From: a virus
Virus record (IMG/VR): IMGVR_UViG_3300046747_000297
Location: 1-47,331 of that record
Strand: one strand, 5' to 3'
DNA length: 47,331 bases
The first letter of the stretch is position 1; each line of letters begins with the position of its first letter. A model generated the notes under the pieces. The model saw nothing but the letters and a program-made list of their open reading frames with translations. It ran no database searches and was not told the DNA's origin. The position numbers and the translations under genes are program-made. This document shows, piece after piece, positions 21,135 to 28,360 of the stretch.

Positions 21135-21502
21135 CCCTGCTCTCAGTCGCGGACGTGGCCACTCGCCTGGGCTGCTCGTACGAGCACGCGCGCCTGCTTG
21201 TCGTCCGCCTCGACCACGTCCGCGTCGGTCGCCGCCCTAAGGTCCGCCCGGATGTGTTAGAAGCCTGGATCGAGAAAGGCGGCGATGCATGGCACAGAAC
21301 AAGGATCGGCTGTACCTACGCGGCGGGGTCTGGTGGACGTGGGGCTGGTACACAGACGGGGTCAAGTGGTTCGCAAGCACCCACCAGCGCGAACGACGTG
21401 CCGCCCAGATTGCAGCGCGTAAGATCGCGCAAGAACGGGCTGGCGACCGGGCCGCGGACTGGGCAAAGGCAGTTACGCTCAATTCGGCCCTCGTCTCGCT
21501 GA
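21131..21502 (+). CDS. excisionase-like helix-turn-helix protein
   Basis: Residues about 2-52 (LLSVADVATRLGCSYEHARL, then VGRRPKVRPDVLEAWIE) form an AlpA/Xis-type winged helix-turn-helix, the usual partner of a tyrosine integrase, directing excision or regulating int. GTG at 21131 overlaps the previous stop. After residue about 53 the frame runs on for 70 low-complexity residues inside the integrase gene (overlap from 21289 to 21502), which is unusual. Only the N-terminal domain looks like selected protein. Confidence 0.65.
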   Translation: MTLLSVADVATRLGCSYEHARLLVVRLDHVRVGRRPKVRPDVLEAWIEKGGDAWHRTRIGCTYAAGSGGRGAGTQTGSSGSQAPTSANDVPPRLQRVRSRKNGLATGPRTGQRQLRSIRPSSR

Positions 21503-22398
21503 TCGAGGCCCTCGAGGTCAAAGGCCGCCGGCCCGCGTCCCTGAGAGCGATCGAGTACCACGCCCGGCATCTGATCACGCACCTCGGCCGAGACACACCG
21601 CTCACCTCGATCGTCCTGGCCCAGACCACGGCCTATCTGCATGCGCGCTTGGCCGAGCCCCGCGCATCCAAGCACACGATCGCCAAGGAGCTCCGAACCC
21701 TTGGCCAGGCCTGGAAGCGCTTGGCCCGACTCAAGGTCGTCTCGCCGCCGCCGGACCTGATCCCGGATGAGCTCGGGACCGTGTACAAGCCCCGGAAGCG
21801 ATGGCTGACCCGGGACGAGTTCGAGCGCTTGCGCGGGGCCCTCACGACCGAGCGGGCCCAGTACCTGACCGCGTACTGCCTCACCGGGGTCCGGAAAGAA
21901 GAGCTCACGTCCTACCAGCGCGCGCGGGACCTGGACGACGCGGGGCAGTTCCTCCGCGTCCGCGGGACCAAGACCGAGCGGGCTGAGCGCCTGGTCCCCC
22001 TTGTCCACGAGGCCTACAACCTGTTTGCCGCCCGGGACACCTGGGCGCCTTGGCATTCGATGCGAAGGGACCTGCACAGAGCCTGCGCGCGCATCGGGAT
22101 CCAGCCGGTGTCCGCGAACGACCTCCGCCGTACGTTCTGTAGCTGGCTGGCCCAGGCGGGGGTCCAGGAACGCCAGGCCGCGGACCTCCTAGGCCACGCC
22201 TCGACCGCGATGGTTCGGGCCGTGTACGGTCAGCTGGACCTCGAGGCCCTCAGGCGCGCCGTTGCCCACCTGTCCATTACTAATGGACAGAGCGCTGTAC
22301 TCGATACTGTCACCAGGCCTGACGTGGATCCAGGGGTTCTAGTGCGTAAGCTAGAATCCGCCTTGACAGAAAACCCGAGTCCTTACGGGCTAAACTAG
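21289..22398 (+). CDS. int: tyrosine integrase, 369 aa
   Basis: Site-specific recombinase. An N-terminal AP2-like/arm-binding region (about 1-55, with WWTWGWYTDG) and a core-binding SAM-like domain (60-155) precede the catalytic domain with Arg202 (GVRKEEL), Lys228 (GTKT), Arg280 (DLRRTF), His303 (LLGHAST) and Tyr313 (VYGQ). The usual His of H-x-x-R is Asn277, a tolerated variant. It is followed immediately by a tRNA-Arg 3'-end fragment (attP). Start ATG 21289 overlaps the excisionase frame. It marks the phage as temperate. Confidence 0.92.
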   Translation: MAQNKDRLYLRGGVWWTWGWYTDGVKWFASTHQRERRAAQIAARKIAQERAGDRAADWAKAVTLNSALVSLIEALEVKGRRPASLRAIEYHARHLITHLGRDTPLTSIVLAQTTAYLHARLAEPRASKHTIAKELRTLGQAWKRLARLKVVSPPPDLIPDELGTVYKPRKRWLTRDEFERLRGALTTERAQYLTAYCLTGVRKEELTSYQRARDLDDAGQFLRVRGTKTERAERLVPLVHEAYNLFAARDTWAPWHSMRRDLHRACARIGIQPVSANDLRRTFCSWLAQAGVQERQAADLLGHASTAMVRAVYGQLDLEALRRAVAHLSITNGQSAVLDTVTRPDVDPGVLVRKLESALTENPSPYGLN

Positions 22399-22449
22399 GC
22401 ACTCCCGGGCCGAATCGAACGGCCGACCTTTCGCTTAGGAAGCGACGGG
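22399..22449 (-). other. attP core: 3' half of tRNA-Arg(CCU)
   Basis: The minus strand reads as the 3' part of a tRNA. It has an anticodon arm with loop TTCCTAA (anticodon CCT), variable AAGGTC, a perfect 5-bp T-arm GGCCG-TTCGATT-CGGCC, and the 7-base acceptor strand CGGGAGT plus discriminator G. No 5' half (D-arm) is present. A partial tRNA flush against the integrase stop is the classical signature of attP for integration into the 3' end of a host tRNA gene, which the phage copy would restore. Confidence 0.88.
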
Positions 22450-22483
22450 GCCAGCGGTTTGGAGCTTGTTTTGTAGGTGTTTG

Positions 22484-22524
22484 AGCGGGTATTGGTCGTG
22501 CTGTACTTGAGGCAGTAACCCGCT
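22484..22524. terminator. inverted repeat between convergent genes
   Basis: AGCGGGT (22484-22490) and ACCCGCT (22518-22524) are perfect inverted repeats separated by 27 bases, between the integrase end and the amidase stop. It could be a weak bidirectional terminator or an integrase arm-type site. There is no T-run. Confidence 0.3.
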
Positions 22525-23128
22525 AGCCCCGGTACTCGTTCACGGCCCGCAAGATACTAAGCCCCGGGTCCCGCTTGTGCTGGCTGATATGCAGGTGCCC
22601 CAGGACCCCGCGGAACCCCGCGAGCTCGGCCAGGGACAGGACCCCGGCATGGTCTGGCGAGCGCACCGGTAGGCCGTACGCCTTGCAGCATGCGCTGGTG
22701 AGGGTCAGGGCCGCTGCGACCTGGGCACCCGTGAAGGCGCTATGCTTGGCCCTGAGGCCGTGGATCGTCTCGGTCTCGAGGGCGCGCGGGACGAGCTCGC
22801 CGGTCGACCCGGGCGTGGCCGGGTTCACGATCTCGATCCCGATGGACCAGGCGTTAGCCAGCCCTGCATGCGAGCAACGCAAGGCCGCGTCCGCGTACTG
22901 GTACACGCCGCCATCAGGATCAATGCAGAAGTGCACGGACAGGTTGCGCTGGACCAAGGTCCGGTGCACCTGGCTCGCGAGGCCGCGGCCGCCTGTCCAG
23001 TGCAGAACGACGGCCCGGGTCTCAGTGCGCCGGCCGAGGGCGGGGAACTGGTAACGGGGGTCGATTACTACGGTCGCATCGCACGCGACCTCAGACCCGC
23101 CGACCATGATCCGGTTCAGCGTACCCAC
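22523..23128 (-). CDS. N-acetylmuramoyl-L-alanine amidase (endolysin), 201 aa
   Basis: Amidase_2/PGRP-type zinc amidase that cleaves the stem peptide from muramic acid at lysis. Visible motifs are VVLHWTGG (His43), SVHFCIDPDGGVYQY, NAWSIGIEIVNP and C-terminal GHLHISQHKRDPG with the remaining zinc ligands. No signal peptide, consistent with holin-dependent release. The start is GTG 23126-23128 (overlapping the upstream gene) or ATG 23105-23107. It is the last gene of the leftward structural/lysis operon. Confidence 0.9.
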   Translation of the reverse strand: MGTLNRIMVGGSEVACDATVVIDPRYQFPALGRRTETRAVVLHWTGGRGLASQVHRTLVQRNLSVHFCIDPDGGVYQYADAALRCSHAGLANAWSIGIEIVNPATPGSTGELVPRALETETIHGLRAKHSAFTGAQVAAALTLTSACCKAYGLPVRSPDHAGVLSLAELAGFRGVLGHLHISQHKRDPGLSILRAVNEYRG

Positions 23129-23823
23129 GCGGCCTCGTCCTCGGTCACCCGGTTGCGGGTGGGGTTCGAGAACATCACTCGGTCCTCGTTCTCAAGGCCG
23201 TACTGATCGATCAGTCCGAGGGCGTGGCCGAGCTCATGGAAGGCCACGACTTGGCTGGTGCACGAGTTGGGGTCCAGGTCGATGGCAGCCGCGAGCATGT
23301 GGCCGTCCAGGGTGGCGTACTGACCGGTTTGGCCGACCCGGACCCCCAGGTACTTGGACGTGACCGTGATCTCAGCGATGCCAGGCTTCCGGTCGTCCAG
23401 GTCCTCGAGGCGGACAAGGGAGATCTTGTCCGTGTACTGCCCCCAGAACGTGATCGCCTGGTCCATGCTTTCTGCGCAGTCTTCCGGGAGCTTGGAATCC
23501 AGCGTCACGGTAAGGTCGGTCACGCCGTCCCAGGTGTACGGGCCGGGCTTGGCCTCGGCCGGGGCGGCCGGCGGCGGGAGGGCCGCACAGCCCGCGAGCA
23601 GGACCACCGGGGCGAGACTCAGCAGCCACCCGATCGCGCCGCCCACGGCACTGCCGACGGCCAAAGCGCCGGCAAGCCAACCCTTGTGCGTGGCCTGGGC
23701 GGTTTTGAGCTCTGCCACAGAGTCCGCGACCTGATCCACGCGCTCATGGATCCGTGCGTTGTCCTCGCGGTTCTCGCGCCGGAAGTCCCGAAGCATTTCA
23801 ACCAATACCGTGAACTCGTTCAC
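23116..23823 (-). CDS. coiled-coil, lipobox and metzincin-like protease, 235 aa
   Basis: One open frame with three parts. Residues 1-47 are an amphipathic coiled coil (MNEFTVLVEMLRDFRREN...). Residues 48-78 are a long hydrophobic segment ending in LLAGC (Cys79), a lipobox. Residues 90-235 carry the zinc site HELGHALGLID (His196, His200, Asp206) and a Met-turn-like EDRVMFSNP (Met217) of metzincins; Asp as third ligand recalls snapalysin. GTG at 23823 overlaps the holin-like stop (GTGA). It may be a membrane-tethered protease acting in lysis, or two ancestral genes fused. Confidence 0.75.
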   Translation of the reverse strand: MNEFTVLVEMLRDFRRENREDNARIHERVDQVADSVAELKTAQATHKGWLAGALAVGSAVGGAIGWLLSLAPVVLLAGCAALPPPAAPAEAKPGPYTWDGVTDLTVTLDSKLPEDCAESMDQAITFWGQYTDKISLVRLEDLDDRKPGIAEITVTSKYLGVRVGQTGQYATLDGHMLAAAIDLDPNSCTSQVVAFHELGHALGLIDQYGLENEDRVMFSNPTRNRVTEDEAAWVR

Positions 23824-24023
23824 GGCTTCTTGGCGCCAGCTTCGGGGAGGACGTGGCCCAGGCCGATCAGGCCGAGCAGAAAGCCCTCGTGACCGGACAC
23901 CAGGCTTTTTACCGCGTCCACGGTCGCCTGTGGGATCAGGCCGGCTTGAACAGCCGCGCCCACCAGGGCCCATGCGGCAACGATCGCAAACTTACGGACC
24001 TTGGGGTCGGAGAGGTACTTCAT
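23820..24023 (-). CDS. holin-like membrane protein, 67 aa
   Basis: Starts MKYLSDPKVRKFAIVAAWAL and has two hydrophobic stretches (about 12-31 and 47-60), with a charged N-terminus and basic C-terminus (GAKKP). Size, topology and location next to amidase and protease fit a holin. It has its own promoter with -10 TAAAAT 7 bases before the ATG. It overlaps the next gene by GTGA. Confidence 0.6.
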   Translation of the reverse strand: MKYLSDPKVRKFAIVAAWALVGAAVQAGLIPQATVDAVKSLVSGHEGFLLGLIGLGHVLPEAGAKKP

Positions 24024-24030
24024 ACCCCTA

Positions 24031-24059
24031 ATTTTAGGTCGGGGCTAAAGCGCGGCCAA
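24031..24059 (-). promoter_or_regulatory. leftward promoter TTGGCC-N17-TAAAAT for lysis genes
   Basis: On the minus strand TTGGCC (24054-24059) and TAAAAT (24031-24036) are 17 bases apart, and 7 bases separate the -10 from the ATG at 24023. This repeats the leaderless-type geometry seen before 5000, 19039 and 44476. It would let lysis genes be expressed independently of the structural operon. Confidence 0.6.
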
Positions 24060-24086
24060 GTTCCGCTGGGGTTGTAAGGTTAGGCC

Positions 24087-24554
24087 TTACTCACTACAGC
24101 AGATCAGTTCGCCCCACTCGCACATCATACCGGCCCATTCGTCCTCGAGGGGGCCGCACGTTTGCTCAATTATGAACGTGCGGCACACCTCAGGTAAGCC
24201 CTCCGCGTCAACGACGTCCGCGGCGTGGTACGACTCTAAACCCTGCCAGGTTTGGTCCACGTACGTGAGGGGGTTCCAGGGTGCCTGTTCGTCGGTCCAC
24301 CACCAGTTACCGATCTGCACACAGTCGACCTCGCCCAGGCCGTACGGGTGATCTCCTAACCACTGGTACTGAGGGCACGAGATAACAGCGTAACCGGCGG
24401 CGGCGTTCAACGCTTCGCAGAACAGCGCATTGGTTGCGTAGCGCTGTGACTCTAGGTCTTCCGTGGTTCCGACTACCCACCGACTGTCGGGGATGCCTTG
24501 CGCAAATGCAGGGGAGGTGACGATCAGAGCAAGAAACAATACCAGGGTTTTCAT
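24087..24554 (-). CDS. secreted cysteine-rich protein, 155 aa
   Basis: Unrecognised. A textbook signal peptide (MKTLVLFLALIVTSPAFAQG) with cleavage after AFA is followed by an acidic, Trp-rich mature domain with eight Cys, likely disulfides. It would act outside the cytoplasmic membrane. Position between tail genes and lysis genes suggests a moron or a lysis or exclusion factor. Its ribosome site is buried in the hairpin at 24558-24584. The ATG at 24552-24554 has AAGGAGT seven bases upstream. Confidence 0.7.
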   Translation of the reverse strand: MKTLVLFLALIVTSPAFAQGIPDSRWVVGTTEDLESQRYATNALFCEALNAAAGYAVISCPQYQWLGDHPYGLGEVDCVQIGNWWWTDEQAPWNPLTYVDQTWQGLESYHAADVVDAEGLPEVCRTFIIEQTCGPLEDEWAGMMCEWGELICCSE

Positions 24555-24557
24555 GTA

Positions 24558-24584
24558 GCGTACTCCTTTTGCTAAGGAGTACGC
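24558..24584 (-). promoter_or_regulatory. 11-bp hairpin covering stop codon and ribosome site
   Basis: GCGTACTCCTT (24558-24568) and AAGGAGTACGC (24574-24584) pair perfectly around a 5-base loop. On the minus-strand mRNA the 3' arm contains the AAGGAGT ribosome site of the secreted protein gene, and the stop codon of the upstream gene (24572-24574) lies at the loop. A ribosome finishing the upstream gene would melt it, a compact translational-coupling switch. It could also act as a weak terminator, although no U-run follows. Confidence 0.7.
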
Positions 24585-24979
24585 CCCGCCGTGGTTTTTG
24601 TCGCTACCCTAGTTGGGTCAATCTCTACCTTGCGCGAGTCGATCACGGCTTGCACCTTGACCGGCGCTGTCGCGAGCAGCGCCGATCGTGCAGGGAGTGT
24701 GACATCTTTGCCGGCCACGCGCACGGTCTTGCCTAGGTGCTGCTCCGCGTCCGCGGGCAGCTCCATTGCCGCGATCGTGCCGTCGTCGGAGGCGATGATC
24801 TCGGGTTCCCACACGCACGGGATCCCGGCGTCGTACTTCGGGTCGCAGGTCACGTTCACGAGGCGGCCGGCGTTTTCGTCCCAGCGCCAGTGCTGCGCGC
24901 GGGTCGGGTAGCCTTTCGCCTGCGCGATCGCGGCGCGTGTCTCCAGGAGCTTGGCGGGTGTGTCTGCGAGAAAGCTCAT
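24572..24979 (-). CDS. hypothetical tail-region protein, 135 aa
   Basis: Unrecognised. Begins MSFLADTPAKLLETRAAIAQ at ATG 24977-24979, overlapping the upstream stop (ATGA). The middle is beta-rich (HWRWDENAGRLVNVTCD, VWEPEIIASDDGTIAAMEL). It may be a fibre-associated or assembly protein by position. Its stop codon lies in the loop of the hairpin that controls the next gene. Confidence 0.55.
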   Translation of the reverse strand: MSFLADTPAKLLETRAAIAQAKGYPTRAQHWRWDENAGRLVNVTCDPKYDAGIPCVWEPEIIASDDGTIAAMELPADAEQHLGKTVRVAGKDVTLPARSALLATAPVKVQAVIDSRKVEIDPTRVATKTTAGRTP

Positions 24980-25764
24980 GGGAATATTCCTGTATCCTGA
25001 CGTATACATTCCTGGGCTACTCCACGCTCGCTGGTCAGGACAGGCGTTAGAAACAAAGATCGAAACGTCCCAACGAACACAGCTGTCCCGCCCCCAGGTA
25101 AACGCCCGAGCGTGAAGGCCGCGGGGTTGATCGCACTGTCCGGGCTGGCTAGTGTACCAGTGATAGAGATGGTGCTTTTTTGTCGCAGGACAACGTTACT
25201 GACCCCGGACAAAACAGTGACGTTGAAGTATGTCGGATTACCAAGCACGACACCAGTCCGATCACCAGATGCATATGCTGTTCCGCCTGTCTTGAATACG
25301 TTCAAACCCCAAGTGGACCCGTTTGTGGTCCCCAAAAGCGAAAAACCTGGCGTAGTGCCGTTGTTCTGTGTGGCGAGCATAGCGGAGGCGCCCGGCGATG
25401 TCGCCGTGGGCGTGCCGACAAAGAACACATCTACCCCTGTGCCGTCGTGCAGAAAGCGCCAATCTGCGCGTGTGCTCGTGTAGGCGTTGCCGTTGAAGCT
25501 ACAAGCTAGGCGACCGCCGTAGTGCGCGTGAGGGGCGGGCATGCGCACTTGAAGTGCCGGAATAGTTTGGACTAACCAGTGCGTTGGATCGTTGTGATCG
25601 ACGAACGCGTAGACGAAACCCAGGTGCGCTGGGTCTTCGATCACCCAGTCGGCGCTGAAGTAGGCACGCTTCGCCGTGAGACCGAGCAGCACGTAGTACG
25701 CGTCCAGGTTCGAGCCCACAGCCCGGCCAACCTGACACCCGACTCTAGCGCCAACGGTCGCCAT
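24976..25764 (-). CDS. putative tail fibre/lectin-like protein, 262 aa
   Basis: Beta-rich protein with a LamG/concanavalin-like flavour: strands such as WRFLHDGTGVDVFFVGTP, TPGFSLLGTTNGSTWGLN and AVFVGTFRSLFLTPVLTSER. Probably a receptor-binding or fibre component at the distal tail. It is preceded by other fibre-like genes with overlapping or abutting ends (TAATG junction at 25764). Confidence 0.55.
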   Translation of the reverse strand: MATVGARVGCQVGRAVGSNLDAYYVLLGLTAKRAYFSADWVIEDPAHLGFVYAFVDHNDPTHWLVQTIPALQVRMPAPHAHYGGRLACSFNGNAYTSTRADWRFLHDGTGVDVFFVGTPTATSPGASAMLATQNNGTTPGFSLLGTTNGSTWGLNVFKTGGTAYASGDRTGVVLGNPTYFNVTVLSGVSNVVLRQKSTISITGTLASPDSAINPAAFTLGRLPGGGTAVFVGTFRSLFLTPVLTSERGVAQECIRQDTGIFP

Positions 25765-26399
25765 TACGAGACCGAGGTCTGGCCTGCGAACGCCGTATTA
25801 GCCGTGCCGCCAGACGTACGCACGTATTTGAACCGGCCGACAGAGCCCGGGCGCAAGCCCGTGATGATTGCCGCGCACGTACCCGCCGCGCCGGCCGTGG
25901 GCTGGTCGCTAAAGCCCGCGGCCGAGCCGGGCAGTTCCTTGTACGTCGTGCCGTCCGGCATGATGCCTTGCCAGATAATGCGGCCGATCGGCGTGCCCGT
26001 GGTCGTCCACGAGAAGTAGCCTTCGACGCGTCCCTCGGGGCCGACCGTGATGTCCGCACCGTCGATGTCCCCGGCCATGTTACCCGCCGCGATGTACGTG
26101 GCGTTGTTCGTGTTTAGGGGCGTGGCCTTGGTCACGGACAGCGACGTCGCGGCGGTCTTGATCCCTAGCGAGCTCGGCAGCTGCGTATTGCTGACAGGTA
26201 CCGCGGACTGGTCAGACGCGACCACGACCTTGAGGCTTTGCGCCATGGTGCCCTGGCCGAGGGCCGTGGGTAGCTGGGTCGTCGCACCCAGAGCAACCGG
26301 CAACGCGGGCTGGTCGCTAGCAAGCACCACAGGGACCGAGCTCGCGGCAACCTGTTGGCCGACGCCGTTTGCGTTTCTGAACGTATCGTAAGCCGACAT
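25764..26399 (-). CDS. tail-associated repeat protein, 211 aa
   Basis: Residues about 18-75 hold two related repeats, PVVLASDQPALPV and VVVASDQSAVPV, a motif common in phage tail and fibre proteins. The C-terminal half is a beta-sandwich-like domain (ADITVGPEGRVEGYFSWTTT). It is part of the adsorption apparatus by position. Confidence 0.6.
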   Translation of the reverse strand: MSAYDTFRNANGVGQQVAASSVPVVLASDQPALPVALGATTQLPTALGQGTMAQSLKVVVASDQSAVPVSNTQLPSSLGIKTAATSLSVTKATPLNTNNATYIAAGNMAGDIDGADITVGPEGRVEGYFSWTTTGTPIGRIIWQGIMPDGTTYKELPGSAAGFSDQPTAGAAGTCAAIITGLRPGSVGRFKYVRTSGGTANTAFAGQTSVS

Positions 26400-26839
26400 T
26401 ACACACCCCCGCCGAACGACCCGACCACGTACCAGATCGAGACCCCGTCCGACTGCAAAATTACCCCTGCATAGAGGGTCGCCACAGCAATTGCGCCGTT
26501 CGCGATCGTGTCCGATCCGCTAGGGACCACGGACAAGGACGAGGACCCGGACATTTGCATTACGGCAACGCGGCCGTTCGCGCGGGTAGCGGCCAGAGGC
26601 AAGGTAACGTCGTACGAACCTGCGACCCGTGCTAGGTCCCCGTACGCGGCCGCGTAGTCCCCGCTCTGTACCGCCGTGAACGCGAGCGCATCCCCGAGGA
26701 CCACGCGCGCCACAGGTACCCCGTCGATCAGTTCCTCGCTGTAGGTCGCGCCGACCAGGTCCAGGCCTTGGCGGATCACGACCTCGATCCCGTCCACGAA
26801 CAGGCGCTGGATCCCAAACAAGCTGTCGAGCATGCTCAT
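26399..26839 (-). CDS. tail-associated protein, 146 aa
   Basis: Unrecognised beginning (MSMLDSLFGIQRLFVDGIEV); residues 70-146 resemble the small beta-helix/neck domains used in fibre tips (VTLPLAATRANGRVAVMQMS and SIWYVVGSFGGG). Between two fibre-like genes. Likely virion component. Confidence 0.55.
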   Translation of the reverse strand: MSMLDSLFGIQRLFVDGIEVVIRQGLDLVGATYSEELIDGVPVARVVLGDALAFTAVQSGDYAAAYGDLARVAGSYDVTLPLAATRANGRVAVMQMSGSSSLSVVPSGSDTIANGAIAVATLYAGVILQSDGVSIWYVVGSFGGGV

Positions 26840-26842
26840 GGG

Positions 26843-27565
26843 TTAAACGTTACCCTTGAATCCCGCGTCCGACGTGTCGACGCTGGCAAAGTGGATCTTT
26901 CCGTTCCCGGTAAAGCCAAAGTACATGTAGTACTCGCGCGCAGCGTTCGAGATCGAATGCGGGAGGGCGCCGCCGCTAAACGCGTGCACCTGATACGCGC
27001 CGGACCCCGCCGTGGCCCAGCTACCGCTAACGATAGACGTGCGGGTGTGCACGCCCGTCCCAGTGACCACGTCGTCCCGGAACACGTCCACCAGGGCCGC
27101 CGCGGCCCCCTGATCGGTGATCCCGACGTTGAACCCGGTCACCACCAGGCCCGTGGGAAGGCGGAACTTGAGACACGCGGTACCGCCGCCTGTGACGTCC
27201 AGGGTCTTGGTCGTGTCGTTCAGCGCCCAGGTACCCGCCGCCATTTCCAGCGACAGAGGGATCGAGACCGCGAGCAGACGAGGCGAGGCCGCGCCGGCCG
27301 CGTCTGTGTAGAGAAGATCGCCGGACTCGAGGGCCAACCCCGCCGCGCGCGCGCCGGCCGTGAACCTGTTTACCTGGGTCCAGATCATGGCCGTACCAGC
27401 GATCGTCGCGACCATGCCGTCCAGGCGGTTCTTTGCATTACGGGTACGGTTCGCAAGGCCCTGCAAGAACGTGTTTAGCAGGCTTGCCTGGTCCGCGTCC
27501 TCACCGTCGTCCGGCACCTGCAAAGGCGTCGTAAAGGTGTCTACATCCGTAATGTTAGTGGCCAT
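26843..27565 (-). CDS. putative tail fibre protein, 240 aa
   Basis: Begins MATNITDVDTFTTPLQVPDD, then a helical collar containing LLNTFLQGLANRTRNAKNRL, a signature of phage fibre proteins that trimerise. The rest is beta-rich. No enzymatic motif. It directly follows the gpI-like baseplate gene, as expected for the fibre attached to the baseplate. Confidence 0.65.
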   Translation of the reverse strand: MATNITDVDTFTTPLQVPDDGEDADQASLLNTFLQGLANRTRNAKNRLDGMVATIAGTAMIWTQVNRFTAGARAAGLALESGDLLYTDAAGAASPRLLAVSIPLSLEMAAGTWALNDTTKTLDVTGGGTACLKFRLPTGLVVTGFNVGITDQGAAAALVDVFRDDVVTGTGVHTRTSIVSGSWATAGSGAYQVHAFSGGALPHSISNAAREYYMYFGFTGNGKIHFASVDTSDAGFKGNV

Positions 27566-27571
27566 GTACCC

Positions 27572-28360
27572 CTATTCTACGTTGAACGAGGTACTGGAAC
27601 TAGTTCCCCAGGTCCCCGTACCCCACTTGGAACCGAACCCCCACAAGCGGTTTCCGGGGCCTCGGACTTTGATGTACCCGAAGCTATGGCCGTTACCCCA
27701 CTCGCGCGGGATTACCCGGTAGGTCTGGATCTCGGTCCAGGTCAAACCGGACCCCCAAACCCACTGGCCCCACTTCAGCCCCCCGCCCCACGTGCGCGGC
27801 GGCGGCGGCGCGACAGCCGCGTCAAACACGAGCCACCAGCGGGCCCACTTCTCGGGCTCGCCGTCGATATCCCAGCTCACGTCGTCCCGGGTGATCGTCC
27901 CGTTTACGTCCATGCTGTAGCGCCGCCCCGAACGGTACACGACCGAGATCGCCACGTTGTTTGGTGCGTAGTAGGCGAATAACTGCGCCAGCAGTGCGTA
28001 CGGCCCGCCGCGCTTCCTGTGGTCGTCCAACCACCGGGTCAAGCGCGCCGCATAGTTCTCGTTGGCCTCGTCCACGCCGCGCCGGATCCGCCGGTCCCGG
28101 CCGAGGTACGGAAGGGACTCGTTCGAATATAGGCCCGGGAAACGAAGCTTGACCCCCGCCACAGCAGCGTCCGTGAACCCGTCCAGGTGCAACCCGATCG
28201 TGTAAAGGAGCTTTCCGCCCAGGCCTCGAGTAAGCCAGGGTGGGGCCTTGGCCAGGATCGTGTCCCGGTTCGTGAGCAACGTCCCGCCGGCGGCGACAGA
28301 CCCGGCCGCGCTCGGGGCTGGGGCCGCGCTAGGTTCTACTTCCCATTCGATCTCAGGCAC
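27572..28360 (-). CDS. tail protein I-like baseplate component, 262 aa
   Basis: The stretch GRDRRIRRGVDEANENYAAR plus LTRWLDDHRKRGGPYALLAQ (about residues 85-125) is characteristic of P2 gpI/Mu gp48-like proteins that link baseplate and fibres. The C-terminus has unusual tryptophan/glycine repeats (TWGGGLKWGQWVWGSGLTW and LWGFGSKWGTGTWGTS). GTG at 28358-28360 overlaps the upstream gene by 8 bases. Confidence 0.75.
   Translation of the reverse strand: MPEIEWEVEPSAAPAPSAAGSVAAGGTLLTNRDTILAKAPPWLTRGLGGKLLYTIGLHLDGFTDAAVAGVKLRFPGLYSNESLPYLGRDRRIRRGVDEANENYAARLTRWLDDHRKRGGPYALLAQLFAYYAPNNVAISVVYRSGRRYSMDVNGTITRDDVSWDIDGEPEKWARWWLVFDAAVAPPPPRTWGGGLKWGQWVWGSGLTWTEIQTYRVIPREWGNGHSFGYIKVRGPGNRLWGFGSKWGTGTWGTSSSTSFNVE

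Noticed and set aside
22399-22449. Complete phage tRNA gene
   Set aside because: Only the 3' half is present; no D-arm or 5' acceptor strand follows in the expected place.
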